A stretch of 64,000 bases of DNA from Pelagerythrobacter sp041912895 (lineage in GTDB: Bacteria; Pseudomonadota; Alphaproteobacteria; Sphingomonadales; Sphingomonadaceae), in NCBI RefSeq assembly GCF_041912895.1, contig NZ_JAYSGI010000002.1:372001-436000 (forward strand), given 5' to 3'. This document shows, piece after piece, positions 26,357 through 35,595 of the stretch; positions within the stretch are counted from its first letter, which is position 1; every line of letters starts with the position of its first letter. The translations under genes and the position numbers were made by a program. Under the pieces are notes generated by a model. That model made no database searches. It saw nothing but the letters and a program-made list of their open reading frames with translations, and was not told the origin of the DNA.

Positions 26357-26444
26357 CACCCAATCGCCGGAAAAATCTCTGACCTACCCCTTGCGCCGCC
26401 GATTGCCGGATCGTCACACTATTGGCCATCGATAGGAGATGGCG

Positions 26445-27554
26445 ATGTCGAATGGGTCGGACGCGGGGAGTAGAAAATTCGTGGTGATGCGGTTCAAGCG
26501 CATCAAGACCTGGGGGCACGTCTACCACGTCCGCCGCCACAACACGCGCGAGATGGAATGCCGGCATCTGGAGGAGGGCGCTCCGCCGCCGCGGCTGATC
26601 GCAGGCAGCGCTGACGTCGCCGGCAATATCCTAAAGGTCCTCGATCGCTATCAGGTGAAGCCCAAAACCGGCCAGGTGTTGGCGCTGGAGTTTGTCATCT
26701 CGGCGTCGCGTGAGGTGTTCGAGGGGCTCGATAAGGCCGAGTACGACCGAAAGCTGTGGCAGTTCATCGTCTGCGCTGCCTTCGCTTTCGGCGAGCGGTT
26801 CAAGATCAGCGGTCAGACCGTCTCCATGGCGCTGCACGAAGACGAGCGGACACCGCACCTGCACGTTGTCGTGGTTCCGCTTGTCCATGAGCCCGACAAC
26901 CGCAGGACTGACAAGCGGCCGGTCTACCGGCTGTCTGCCAAGCGTATCATCGGTGGGCGCGGCGATATGGCCCGGGAGCAGACCCGGTTTGCATCGCATT
27001 TCGAGCGGCTGGGTCTCGAGCGCGGCAAGCATCGATCAGGCGCTCGGCACGTCAGCAATCGTGAGCACGAGGCCAGATTGGAAACCGCCCGACAGGGGGC
27101 TTTGGCCGAACAATCGCAGTTGCAGATAGAGCGCGAGAGGGTCTCCGCGACTGAGGATCGGCTTCGGACTGAGCGGGATGCGCTGGCCGCAGATAAGAAG
27201 CGGATCGCTCAGGAACGACTTGCGATTGCAACTGAGCGGGTGCGGCTGAAAGAGGAAGGTGAGCGGCTGGAAGGCGAGCGTGCGGCTACGGCCTTGCAAA
27301 AAACGGAGGCCGAAGAGCTCAAGCGACGCGCGATCCGGCGAACGGAGGTTTTGCGCGATCTGCTCGAGGCTGGTGAGCGCCTTCGGGACTATGTTCTTGC
27401 GCTACCGGCGCACCGGAAGATGCCTCAGCTGGAAAAGGCGCACGAGATGTCTGTGCAGCTCGAGGAGGCCAGCAGAGTGGCGGCCGAGGATGATGCTTGG
27501 CTGACGACAGCGCTAGCACATCGCGTCGGGAAGCTTCAATTCACAAGCCGCTGA
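26445..27554 (+). CDS. MobV-family relaxase (plasmid recombination enzyme)
   Basis: 369 residues. The N-terminal Pre/Mob domain starts near RFKRIKTWGHVYHVRRHNTRE and has the metal-binding motif HEDERTPHLHVVVVPL at 131-146; the C-terminal third (about 205-310) is a long coiled coil. It would nick the element's oriT for mobilisation by a helper conjugative system, since no mating-pair genes are present. AGGAG spacing favours ATG 26445 over 26439. This is the strongest evidence that the element is mobilizable rather than purely phage-derived. Confidence 0.88.
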   Translation: MSNGSDAGSRKFVVMRFKRIKTWGHVYHVRRHNTREMECRHLEEGAPPPRLIAGSADVAGNILKVLDRYQVKPKTGQVLALEFVISASREVFEGLDKAEYDRKLWQFIVCAAFAFGERFKISGQTVSMALHEDERTPHLHVVVVPLVHEPDNRRTDKRPVYRLSAKRIIGGRGDMAREQTRFASHFERLGLERGKHRSGARHVSNREHEARLETARQGALAEQSQLQIERERVSATEDRLRTERDALAADKKRIAQERLAIATERVRLKEEGERLEGERAATALQKTEAEELKRRAIRRTEVLRDLLEAGERLRDYVLALPAHRKMPQLEKAHEMSVQLEEASRVAAEDDAWLTTALAHRVGKLQFTSR

Positions 27555-27575
27555 TTACCGGTGGCGGAGGTCGAC

Positions 27576-28085
27576 TTAGACGGGCGTGGGGAAGCAATAC
27601 ACCGTCCCTTCCTTGCAAAGACACCAAACCTTCGGACGCTCAGAACTGTCGCTGACGATCCGCCAGGTATCGAAGTGCACATAGTTCTCAAACGGCTGTG
27701 GATCGCGCTCAGCGAGAGGGTCATCGGCGAACAAGGATACCCACTCACGGTCTCTGAAGCCCATCTGGTCGCCAATCGTCCCGCAGAATTCCAAACCACC
27801 ACCGCCCATACGCACCATTCCTGCCTGATAGGCTTCCGGATCCCTCGTAAATGGAAGCTCGATCTCGAGCCGAACATCTTTCACGATTGCCCCGATCCAT
27901 CGCTCCAACTTGGATGCCTGAATAATATCCCAGCCATGCTCACCATTCAGAAAAATTGCCTGCCTTGCATCGCCAGTACCGAATATGAGCAATGGGTTCT
28001 CAGGCTCTCGACGGAGAAAGACCAGCGACCAACTGGGCGCCGTTGCGACCGAACCGATTGATACATCAGATGCGGCCAGAAACAT
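27576..28085 (-). CDS. hypothetical protein
   Basis: 169 residues, no family recognised; contains several aromatic beta-strand-like stretches (PSWSLVFLRR, WVSLFADDPL). The minus frame is preferred over an overlapping plus frame because of its balanced composition and a GGGAG ribosome site spaced 6 bp from ATG 28085. Lies convergent to mobV. Confidence 0.6.
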   Translation of the reverse strand: MFLAASDVSIGSVATAPSWSLVFLRREPENPLLIFGTGDARQAIFLNGEHGWDIIQASKLERWIGAIVKDVRLEIELPFTRDPEAYQAGMVRMGGGGLEFCGTIGDQMGFRDREWVSLFADDPLAERDPQPFENYVHFDTWRIVSDSSERPKVWCLCKEGTVYCFPTPV

Positions 28086-28234
28086 TTCCATCTCCCTTTG
28101 AAATAGCAGAACTGCGCAACACCACTCGATCACGCAACCCCATGACAATCATCCGTTCGTTGCTGGGTACGCCTCAGTGATTCACTTGACGTCTCACGAT
28201 TGCCTCTTCCAGTCTAGGAGCGAAGGGGGAACGC

Positions 28235-28603
28235 ATGATCGATTTTCAGAACGGTTCGGTTTTCAAACTCAAGCAGAACGACGAGTACGCCGCCCGCGTG
28301 GGTGACCTGCTGCTGCCGGGCGAGAAGATCGTCGGCGCCTTTAAGGCCCTGCGAGACGGGATCGTTTTTACCGACAAGCGGATCATCGCGGTCAATGTGC
28401 AGGGGATCACGGGTAGGAAGAAGGATTTCACATCGCTGCCCTACAGCAAGATCGTGGTGTTCTCGGTCGAAACCGCAGGGTCGTTCGATCTCGACTCCGA
28501 ATTAGAGATGTACTTTTCTGGCTTGGGGCGGGTGAAATTCGAGTTCACGGGCCAGACCAACGTAGTCGAGATCGCGCGGCTCATTGCAGGGTATGTGCTC
28601 TGA
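28235..28603 (+). CDS. bacterial PH-domain protein
   Basis: 122 residues matching the bacterial pleckstrin-homology (bPH) fold: LLPGEKIVGAFKALRDGIVFTDKRIIAVN followed by YSKIVVFSVETAGSFDLDSELEMYF. Such proteins are small, soluble, and of mostly unknown role; some occur in stress or defence loci. AGGGGG precedes the ATG. Monocistronic between two leftward genes. Confidence 0.75.
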   Translation: MIDFQNGSVFKLKQNDEYAARVGDLLLPGEKIVGAFKALRDGIVFTDKRIIAVNVQGITGRKKDFTSLPYSKIVVFSVETAGSFDLDSELEMYFSGLGRVKFEFTGQTNVVEIARLIAGYVL

Positions 28604-28670
28604 GCCATGGACGGCAACGGGTCTGCTCCACCGCCGCATCCTACCCGGTTGTAGGTAATGGGCGTCGCCA

Positions 28671-28694
28671 TGCCATTAGTGTCATTAGTGCCAA
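28671..28694. repeat. 9-bp iteron-like tandem motif
   Basis: Two abutting 9-bp units, CATTAGTGT and CATTAGTGC (28674-28691), followed by CAAATC, in the gap between the PH gene and the phage operon. The same unit recurs as a long hairpin at 43539-43590. Confidence 0.55.
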
Positions 28695-28730
28695 ATCAAC
28701 CCGATCGCCCCCACGCTATCGCTAATTGCT

Positions 28731-28931
28731 TCAAGCTGCGATCGTCACCGGCGGCGACACGATCACGTATGCGATGATGTTCACATCGTCCTCACTCAAA
28801 TCGTTCCTTTCGAGATAATCGGAGATGACGTCGTCAGGAGAATGACCTTCTTCGACAATCACCTGCTTCCATGGCTTGTCGTTGACGGCAGACTTGGCCT
28901 CCAATGCCGCTATGCGATTGATCAGGCGCAT
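28731..28931 (-). CDS. small phage-operon protein with RIAALE N-terminus
   Basis: 66 residues, starts MRLINRIAALEAK; remainder acidic, ending in hydrophobic IIAYVIVSPPVTIAA. No family known. Last gene of the leftward ejection-protein operon; its start overlaps the previous stop by 10 bp. Confidence 0.65.
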   Translation of the reverse strand: MRLINRIAALEAKSAVNDKPWKQVIVEEGHSPDDVISDYLERNDLSEDDVNIIAYVIVSPPVTIAA

Positions 28932-29152
28932 GGTCTCGCCCCTCCTTTTTTCATCTTTAGATCCTGAAGCTTGGCGATCAGCGCCAAGTCGCTTTCGACG
29001 GGGCGATCCGATGGCGAGCCGTCCTCCAATCGAATTACTATCGCTTCGAGCTGGTCCAATTCCGGGTTGCTCAGACGATTGAGGACAGGCGCCCAGTTAG
29101 AAGCAGTCCAGCCGGCCTCGAGTGCGTGAAGGCGATTCCTCAGGCTGCGCAT
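28922..29152 (-). CDS. small phage-operon protein with RLHALE N-terminus
   Basis: 76 residues, starts MRSLRNRLHALEAG; helical and charged, C-terminus KLQDLKMKKGG. Unknown function. Overlaps the neighbours on both sides by 10-13 bp, consistent with a real coupled gene. The N-terminal pattern is shared with the two adjacent small genes. Confidence 0.65.
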   Translation of the reverse strand: MRSLRNRLHALEAGWTASNWAPVLNRLSNPELDQLEAIVIRLEDGSPSDRPVESDLALIAKLQDLKMKKGGARPCA

Positions 29153-29352
29153 GGAATGCTCGCAATGATGCGCCGAAATGCTCCTGCGGCAATGTGGTTG
29201 CGCCACTCCGGGTCGAACGACCGATCGAGCAGTTCGATCTCTTCGCACACACCGATAAGCTGTGTTGTCAGCTCGGTGTCGGATAGGTGCGCCAGCAGCT
29301 GGTCACCTCGACGACTCTCCAGAGCGATGATGCGCCCTTCCAGTTTCTTCAT
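29140..29352 (-). CDS. small phage-operon protein with RIIALE N-terminus
   Basis: 70 residues beginning MKKLEGRIIALESRR, then an acidic helix and DRSFDPEWRNHIAAG. Unknown. ATG 29352 gives a TGATG overlap with the DUF5681 gene; GTG 29355 is an alternative. Confidence 0.65.
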   Translation of the reverse strand: MKKLEGRIIALESRRGDQLLAHLSDTELTTQLIGVCEEIELLDRSFDPEWRNHIAAGAFRRIIASIPCAA

Positions 29353-29783
29353 CACTTTGCCTCCAGTGCAGCAATCCGGCTTTCGAGATCGCAGGCCTCC
29401 ACCAGCGCCTTGTGCGCGGTGAGCAATGACATCACACGCCCCGCCTCATCGGGCGTGACCTCCCCGGCCGCGACAGATCCCAACAATGCGGCAGATGCGG
29501 CCAGCGCGTCTTCGGCCGTCTTGATTGACGGCAATGCGAATGAGATCGGTGCGTCTCTACGCGGCGGGGCAATTCGGTCGAGGCAGAGCCGGAGAGCGGG
29601 CCCATCACCGCCGAGAGCCATCTCGATTGCCTTGCGTGTCAGCCCCTCGTGCTCGCCTTCGAGCAGCGCCTCCACCGCCAATGTGGTTTTGTGCCGCGAA
29701 CCCTTTCGAGAACCGCCCAGGCTATTGCCCGGCGCAAAGGTCCCATCCGATTTTCTGCCGTCACTTTTCGGTGTCTTGCCCAC
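29352..29783 (-). CDS. DUF5681-domain phage protein
   Basis: 143 residues. The basic N-terminus KSDGTFAPGNSLGGSRKGSRHKTT is the DUF5681 hallmark, a family found beside phage packaging and head genes and sometimes suspected of DNA binding. The C-terminus ends LESRIAALEAK, the same short helix that opens the three small proteins downstream. Located 2 bp after the giant gene. Confidence 0.8.
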   Translation of the reverse strand: MGKTPKSDGRKSDGTFAPGNSLGGSRKGSRHKTTLAVEALLEGEHEGLTRKAIEMALGGDGPALRLCLDRIAPPRRDAPISFALPSIKTAEDALAASAALLGSVAAGEVTPDEAGRVMSLLTAHKALVEACDLESRIAALEAK

Positions 29784-29785
29784 GA

Positions 29786-32700
29786 TCAGCTCCTCGCCAT
29801 CCCGCCGATCGCCGGCGCATCGTAGTAGTCATCGAACCCGGCGTGCAGGTGACCATCATGAACCAGCAACCGCGCCTTTGGATCGTAACGGCGCACGCGC
29901 GCTTTCAACCAGGCGAGGGACTTGCCGGGCGGCGGCAGCATGTCGAGCGCTGCGCCTTCCAGATGCTCGCTGTTCTTCGCTGGGTTATAGCCGCGAGCAC
30001 GCAGGCTCTCGTTGTATTCCGGCGAGCGATAGCCCGAAGTGAACCTGATGCCGGGAATTCGGGCCTCGAGCTCCGCCTTCACATCGCGGGAGGCAACAGG
30101 GGTGCCCGGCCATTGCTCCCCGCCAACTGACGAACCTGGCCGTTCATCCTCCTCGGCGCTGTCAGCACTATCGCCATCGCCGAAAAGACGCTCCCGCGCG
30201 TCTCGACGAGCCGCGGACACCGCCTTTTGCGCTTCTTTCGCCTTGGCTTCGCGATCCAGTCCCGCCCACTCTTCGGAGGCGATCAGCTCGCGAATTGCAT
30301 CGTGGGCGCCTTTACCCGCCATCTCTGAATAACGATCATACTCTTCGGTCGAGAGTTCCTCGCCACCAACCGTCCTCGAGGGATAGCCTGGCGCATATCC
30401 GACCTGAAGCAATTCGAGGTTCACCGGATCATGGCGTGCGCGGGAGCGGTAGGCCGGCGACAGGAAACCGGCGTCATAAGTGACCACCTCGCCCCAGATG
30501 TCCCTTCGCGGCGTCAAGTCGTCGCGCAAGCCGGGAATGCGGTTGGCGACGGCTTGCCCCCACCCTTCGACTTGCCGTGATGTCGGATCCATCGATCTGG
30601 CAACACCGGCGACACCGGCTGGAACCGTCAGTGACCCGACGAGGCGCTCGAGCATGTTATCGGTGTAACGACCCGGTTCATCCAGCGCAGCGACGAGATC
30701 GGAAATCCCCGATAGCCACGTCTTGCTCGACAGGTTGCCGATGATCGACGCGACAAGAAGCGTGTGCTTCTCGCTCTTCTCGCGCTCGCTCATCCCGTCT
30801 GGCAGTGTCGCCATGTCGGCTGCAACGCCGAGCGTCATCGCAAACGGATCGAGCCGTTTGTAGCTGTAGTAGGTGTCGCCGATCTTGACCGAATACTCCT
30901 GCCAGCCCTCAGCACGCAGCAATCGTGCCTTTTTCGCATCCGATGGCAATGCGCCTGTAATGTGGCCTTCCAACGCAGCCTCGTAGACGGCCATGCCGAA
31001 GCCTGTCCCGAGCATCGCCTTCGCAATCGCGACATCTCGCCGGGCGCCGCCAGCCTTGAAGTCGTCCCGCCAGCGTTTGACTAGCGGAGCAACGGGGGAG
31101 CGCTCGGCCGCAAACTTAAGGATATTTGTGGGCGTCCTCACGAATGGCAGGAACAGCTTCGCGACGATGTTCTGTTGAGACGCATTCGAGATGCTCTGGG
31201 TGAACGGATCCAGCTTGTTCTGGAAGGTGAGATACCGGCCATAATCCGATGCCTCGTCCAGCATTTCGTCGGTAGGATTTTGCGAAAGCTCGGCGATGCG
31301 CGCCTTTGCGGATTCACCTTTCAATCCCTCTCCATGCGCCTTACGAACCGCCATGCTGTTGATGGCCATCCTCCGCGCCATGCCCTTGAATAGTTCATCC
31401 TCGGCCGTGAGCAGCCGAGTGGGCACGCGGATGACTTCACCAACGACACCGGGGATGGCTTTGTATTCATCGCCCTCGACCTTCGAGACGTAGTCGGACG
31501 CCTCGCCCGTGCGGATCGCGCGGGCCATTAGCTTCGCACCCTCTTTCGCGCCCTGGATCAAACCGAAAGCACGTGCGCCGACCTCGCTGGCGACCACCCT
31601 GTCCACCGGATCGCGACTTGCAATCTGCCGCGCCTTGCCAATGACAGATGCCGCTGCATGCTCAGGTATCTGCGCCATCGAAGTAAGCGTGTTCGACGTC
31701 ATGTTGACCACGTGCGTTGCCGGGTTCGACAGCAGGAAATTGATGTAGAGTTCGCCGATGCGGCGCCGCCACTTGGGCTTGGTCAGCTTGCCTAGTTGAG
31801 TGCTGAATTTGCCGGTGCCGACTTCAGCAGCTTCCAGCAGCAGGTCGGCTGCGTCCTGCAGGTTCTCTCGACCTCCACCGCCGCGCACCAGTGCATTCAG
31901 CATCTCACCACGAACCCTGCGACTATCCGCCGGCATCCGAAACTGTTGTAGCGCTCGGCCAGCCTCGGCAGTCGCACCGGACACCTGTTCCTGAATTGCC
32001 GATGCCCGAACAAGCGCCCGGCGAAACTCGGCCATCAGCTCGTCCCCCGGCTCCTCCAACTGGGAGACACGCTTCGCTATATTGTGCAGTTCATTGTAGG
32101 ATTTAGCGAGGATCTGTCGCGCGGCCAGCGCTTCCTCGGCGTTGAATGCCTGCCCCTCCCTCCGCGAAAGCAATTGATCAGCCGTCATACCGAGCTCATC
32201 CGCAAGGCGCTCGGTTTCGGCTTGAGTAATCCTCCCGCGAGTAGCCGCGTCAAATCCTCCCATCGCATTGTGAGAGGTTTTCAGCGCCCTGCGAATATCT
32301 TGTGGAGAGTCGAGCTTGGTCACGTCGATATTGCCGACGCGCTGGATAGCTTCGCTCGGCCACTCTTCGTAGGCGACGACCGGAGGGAACGGCTGGCCTT
32401 GATCGGCAGACGCGGCGGTGTCGTCGTAAACAGGCCCGCCGACTTCCTCCTGTCGCTGTTCGAGATCGTATCGGTTGGCCTGCATCGCGTAGAAGCGCTC
32501 GAGTTCCGGAATATCGTCCGGCAGGAACCTGCGGCCACGTCCACCATCGTACGTCTCGCGCAAAGCATCCAAAAACTGGTTCACGCTGGGCCGATCGGTC
32601 AGCTCGGGGAAGAAACCTGCCTCCCAGGCCTCAAAGGCGGCATCGTCGAGCGTCAGCCCTTCGTCGTTGAGCATTGGCCCGAAGCGCATTTCCTGCCCGA

Positions 32701-34522
32701 CGAAATCGATTCCCTTCCGCGCGGCATTCGAAGTGATGCCCATTGCCGAGACTTCGCCGCCCTGGTCGACGAGCCCGCCTCGCGTGCGAAGCCAGCCGAC
32801 CATATCCATCGGGCCAACCTTGGGGACCGGTGCGCCCATGAAGTTCTTGATCGTGGTGCGGGAGAGTTCGAACCGTTCGTTGGGCGCATGCGCCTCGATG
32901 AACCGGTCTGCGTCCTTGGCGATCGCCTCTTCAACTCCGTCGATAGTATTTGCCGGCAAGGGCAGCACGTCGCGTGGCTGGACGTTGGCAGCTGCGGCCT
33001 GCCGCTGTGCATCGTCGAGAGGATCGGAGAACCGGGTCGGGCGCACTGCTTGCACATCGAGATAATCGCGTTGGCGCACCGGCACCGACAAAGTGGGGGC
33101 GGGCGCGGCCTCCATGGCGATCGTCTGTTCGTTGACGATGCGGCCCGGCCAATCGCTAGCAGGCTGTGCACCGTCACCAACAACCTCAGACCGAGGAGTT
33201 GCCCGGCCGAAGCGGTCCTGAATAGCCCTGCCGGCCCTTCCAGCGAGCGGTGCAACCGCTTCTAGTGCTTTGCCACCAACTGCGTTGACGATTGCGCCGG
33301 TGGGAGCACCTATTGCTGCCCCTTTAAGCCGCTCAGGCACGCTGCCATCGGTGCCAAGAAATCCCTCGGCACCACCATAGACGGCACCGACCCGGGCAAG
33401 CTGCGGAACAGTGCGGGCGCCAGCCCCATACGGGATTACGAAGCCCGAGGTGATGGCCCCGCCGATTTCACCGACGGTCGATGCGGTCGGGTGTGCGTGC
33501 TCATCGCCGCGCAGGATGGCTTCGTTCTGATACTCGTTGTTCGCCCAGATATCGGCCAATCGTCGATCGCTGTTCCAGACATTCTCGCGACCGGGCGTGC
33601 CGCCTAAGGCATCGGCGACCGCGCCCAGTTCTCCAAGCCCACTTGCCACAAAGCCTTCGCCGAAGCCGCGAACACCCGCGCCCGTCGCGCCGTCGCCAAG
33701 CTCCTGCATCGCCAACGGAGTTTCGCCGTAGCTAGCCGCCACGGTGTAGGGCAGGCCCTTGGCCTTGCGCTCATCGCGATCCTCGACCCACGACGCTAGA
33801 TATCCCGGCTCGAGCCTGAACCCCTGTGATTCCGCGAAAGCCGAAATCTCCTCGGCTGGCGCACCATCGAGCAGTCGCAGGTATTCCTGCTCGGCTTCGG
33901 GTCGCATGCCTTGAAGCGGCGTCGGCGTATCCCAGAACTGCGCAACGGTTTCACGTGGAGCAGAACCCTTGCGGAAGTCCGCCGGTCGTTGCGCTGCCGT
34001 ATCATTCATCGGACCGAGTTGGTTGAGCCGAGCAAGGCGTTCGGCCTCCATGTAGTCGAACCGCCGTTTGTCATCGCCTTCCAGATATTCCGGAGCGGCG
34101 AGCGCATTCCCCGAACGGATCACAGCTTGCCCGGCGTCTCTTCCATCCAGCGACACCGGGCCCACCGTTCGGCCCCACGAAGTGCCGGCCACGTCATCGA
34201 GCGTCACGGCTGGCGCGTTGACGATCTCGCCTTGCAGCCAATCGCGCGATTGCTCCCCGATAGCCACTGCGTTGCCCTGGCGGTCGTAGCCAGACTGCCT
34301 CAATTCTGGCGCATCGACGCCCCAAAGCCGCACGCGGCCGTCGCCCGATCTTATCGTATCGCCGTCGACCGCAGTTGGATCCTCGAGCCGACCTGTTTCC
34401 ACCGTCGTTGAGGGCCTTCGCTTCGGCTCGCGACTTGGCGGTCGTTGATCAGAATCAACAGCGCGACCCGGCCAATTTGCGGGTTCGGGATCGCTGACTA
34501 TACGGCCTGGCCACCCGCTCAT
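29786..34522 (-). CDS. giant SNase-M15 phage ejection (internal virion) protein
   Basis: 1578 residues. The N-terminus carries a staphylococcal-nuclease-like domain (about 47-150: DGDT 53-56, RLWGVDAPE 65-73). A long Ala/Gly-rich and helical middle without known domains follows, then a C-terminal peptidase M15-like domain (about 1480-1578) with SGYRS, SEHLEGAALD and HDGHLHAG, so zinc ligands are intact. Trp-Pro-Gly motifs (WPGR) recur at residues 4, 17 and 458, and WPGT at 1471, marking domain edges. Such giant polyvalent proteins are ejected with podovirus DNA to cross the wall. Overlaps its upstream gene by 4 bp. Confidence 0.8.
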   Translation of the reverse strand: MSGWPGRIVSDPEPANWPGRAVDSDQRPPSREPKRRPSTTVETGRLEDPTAVDGDTIRSGDGRVRLWGVDAPELRQSGYDRQGNAVAIGEQSRDWLQGEIVNAPAVTLDDVAGTSWGRTVGPVSLDGRDAGQAVIRSGNALAAPEYLEGDDKRRFDYMEAERLARLNQLGPMNDTAAQRPADFRKGSAPRETVAQFWDTPTPLQGMRPEAEQEYLRLLDGAPAEEISAFAESQGFRLEPGYLASWVEDRDERKAKGLPYTVAASYGETPLAMQELGDGATGAGVRGFGEGFVASGLGELGAVADALGGTPGRENVWNSDRRLADIWANNEYQNEAILRGDEHAHPTASTVGEIGGAITSGFVIPYGAGARTVPQLARVGAVYGGAEGFLGTDGSVPERLKGAAIGAPTGAIVNAVGGKALEAVAPLAGRAGRAIQDRFGRATPRSEVVGDGAQPASDWPGRIVNEQTIAMEAAPAPTLSVPVRQRDYLDVQAVRPTRFSDPLDDAQRQAAAANVQPRDVLPLPANTIDGVEEAIAKDADRFIEAHAPNERFELSRTTIKNFMGAPVPKVGPMDMVGWLRTRGGLVDQGGEVSAMGITSNAARKGIDFVGQEMRFGPMLNDEGLTLDDAAFEAWEAGFFPELTDRPSVNQFLDALRETYDGGRGRRFLPDDIPELERFYAMQANRYDLEQRQEEVGGPVYDDTAASADQGQPFPPVVAYEEWPSEAIQRVGNIDVTKLDSPQDIRRALKTSHNAMGGFDAATRGRITQAETERLADELGMTADQLLSRREGQAFNAEEALAARQILAKSYNELHNIAKRVSQLEEPGDELMAEFRRALVRASAIQEQVSGATAEAGRALQQFRMPADSRRVRGEMLNALVRGGGGRENLQDAADLLLEAAEVGTGKFSTQLGKLTKPKWRRRIGELYINFLLSNPATHVVNMTSNTLTSMAQIPEHAAASVIGKARQIASRDPVDRVVASEVGARAFGLIQGAKEGAKLMARAIRTGEASDYVSKVEGDEYKAIPGVVGEVIRVPTRLLTAEDELFKGMARRMAINSMAVRKAHGEGLKGESAKARIAELSQNPTDEMLDEASDYGRYLTFQNKLDPFTQSISNASQQNIVAKLFLPFVRTPTNILKFAAERSPVAPLVKRWRDDFKAGGARRDVAIAKAMLGTGFGMAVYEAALEGHITGALPSDAKKARLLRAEGWQEYSVKIGDTYYSYKRLDPFAMTLGVAADMATLPDGMSEREKSEKHTLLVASIIGNLSSKTWLSGISDLVAALDEPGRYTDNMLERLVGSLTVPAGVAGVARSMDPTSRQVEGWGQAVANRIPGLRDDLTPRRDIWGEVVTYDAGFLSPAYRSRARHDPVNLELLQVGYAPGYPSRTVGGEELSTEEYDRYSEMAGKGAHDAIRELIASEEWAGLDREAKAKEAQKAVSAARRDARERLFGDGDSADSAEEDERPGSSVGGEQWPGTPVASRDVKAELEARIPGIRFTSGYRSPEYNESLRARGYNPAKNSEHLEGAALDMLPPPGKSLAWLKARVRRYDPKARLLVHDGHLHAGFDDYYDAPAIGGMARS

Positions 34523-35595
34523 CGTTCACGCACCTGACCATCGGGTCCTCGATAAAGCGTGCCTGGTTTCAGCGCCTGAGCCTGGGCAACGGTCTTGACC
34601 GAGACGACCTTCGGCTTGCGGCCGCTACGAACGCGACTGTCGGTTATGTCCTGACCGCGGCGCTGGTTTGCCGATCGCTCACGATTGTTGCGGGCATACT
34701 CGGCAGCCCGCGTCTCGCGTGTCTCTATCATGCTGTCGGTGTTGCGGTCCGCACGAGCGTTGTCCGCCTCGATATTCGCTTCCTGCATGAACAGGCGCAC
34801 CTGATCCTCGGCGTCTATCGCCCCGAGGCGAATTTCGCGCATCGATGCGACACCGGGAAATTTTGTCGGGAGGAACTGCGATACCGAAGCACCGAGCGGA
34901 TCGATTCGACGCTGAATGTCGGCGACGGCATCACGGTAGCCCGCTTCATCAGACACACCGCCCAAGCGGCTCGCGGCGTAGCCGAAGGCGTCGCGCTGGA
35001 GCTTGAGCCGGTCCGTCGCGCGATCGCGCATCTCGCTGTCGATTTCGAATGCCCGCTTGGGGTCCGCCCGCAGCATCCGAATGAAAGCCTCGTCCTGTGC
35101 GGAGGTGGCCTGTCCGAGCGGCGAAAAGTCGATTTCCCCATCCCCGTCCAAATCGCGAGGGTCAGAACCCGGCATCGCCTGCGAAACCTGCGGCTGCGCG
35201 GGCGCAGGAGCCGACAGGGGCGCGAAAGCCTCGCCGAAGGTCGAACCCGACGCGGCAGGCGGCATAAGCGCATTCTGGGCCACTGGAGCGACAGGCTGGG
35301 GGACGCCCGGCAAGCCTGCCAGCGCATTTCCCTGCGGGCGGCCGGCTTGGAAATAATCCACCGTAGCCTGCCCGAACTGACGCTGGCGCTGCATCTCTTG
35401 CAGCCTGGCACCCGTTTGCGGGTCCAGTTCCATCACGGTCCTGTTTGCTTCGGGATCGTCGGGATTGATCGAGATTGCCGACATCGCCTTTCGGAGACGC
35501 TGATCCTCGCCAAACCGCTGACCGGCTGCAAATCCAGCCAGCGCACTTTGCCCGACCGCTGCCGGATCGTGGAGTGAAGCGAGCGCGTTTTGCAT
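34519..35595 (-). CDS. putative phage ejection/structural protein
   Basis: 358 residues: Ala/Gln-rich N-terminal helix, Pro/Ala linker (about 80-150) with DLDGDGEIDFSPLG, an EF-hand-like loop, then charged coiled coil (ETRETRAAEYARNNRERS). No exact family, but composition and position between two ejection-type genes suggest an internal virion protein. Starts on the last base of the preceding stop. Confidence 0.65.
   Translation of the reverse strand: MQNALASLHDPAAVGQSALAGFAAGQRFGEDQRLRKAMSAISINPDDPEANRTVMELDPQTGARLQEMQRQRQFGQATVDYFQAGRPQGNALAGLPGVPQPVAPVAQNALMPPAASGSTFGEAFAPLSAPAPAQPQVSQAMPGSDPRDLDGDGEIDFSPLGQATSAQDEAFIRMLRADPKRAFEIDSEMRDRATDRLKLQRDAFGYAASRLGGVSDEAGYRDAVADIQRRIDPLGASVSQFLPTKFPGVASMREIRLGAIDAEDQVRLFMQEANIEADNARADRNTDSMIETRETRAAEYARNNRERSANQRRGQDITDSRVRSGRKPKVVSVKTVAQAQALKPGTLYRGPDGQVRER

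Noticed and set aside
27561..28061. Plus-strand frame of 166 codons
   Set aside because: Overlaps the minus-strand gene, which has a better ribosome site and protein-like composition.
29286..30042. Plus-strand Ser/Arg-rich frame
   Set aside because: Shadow of the DUF5681 gene and the M15 end of the giant protein.
32084..33265. Plus-strand frame of 393 codons
   Set aside because: Antisense to the middle of the giant ejection protein; no domain and atypical composition.
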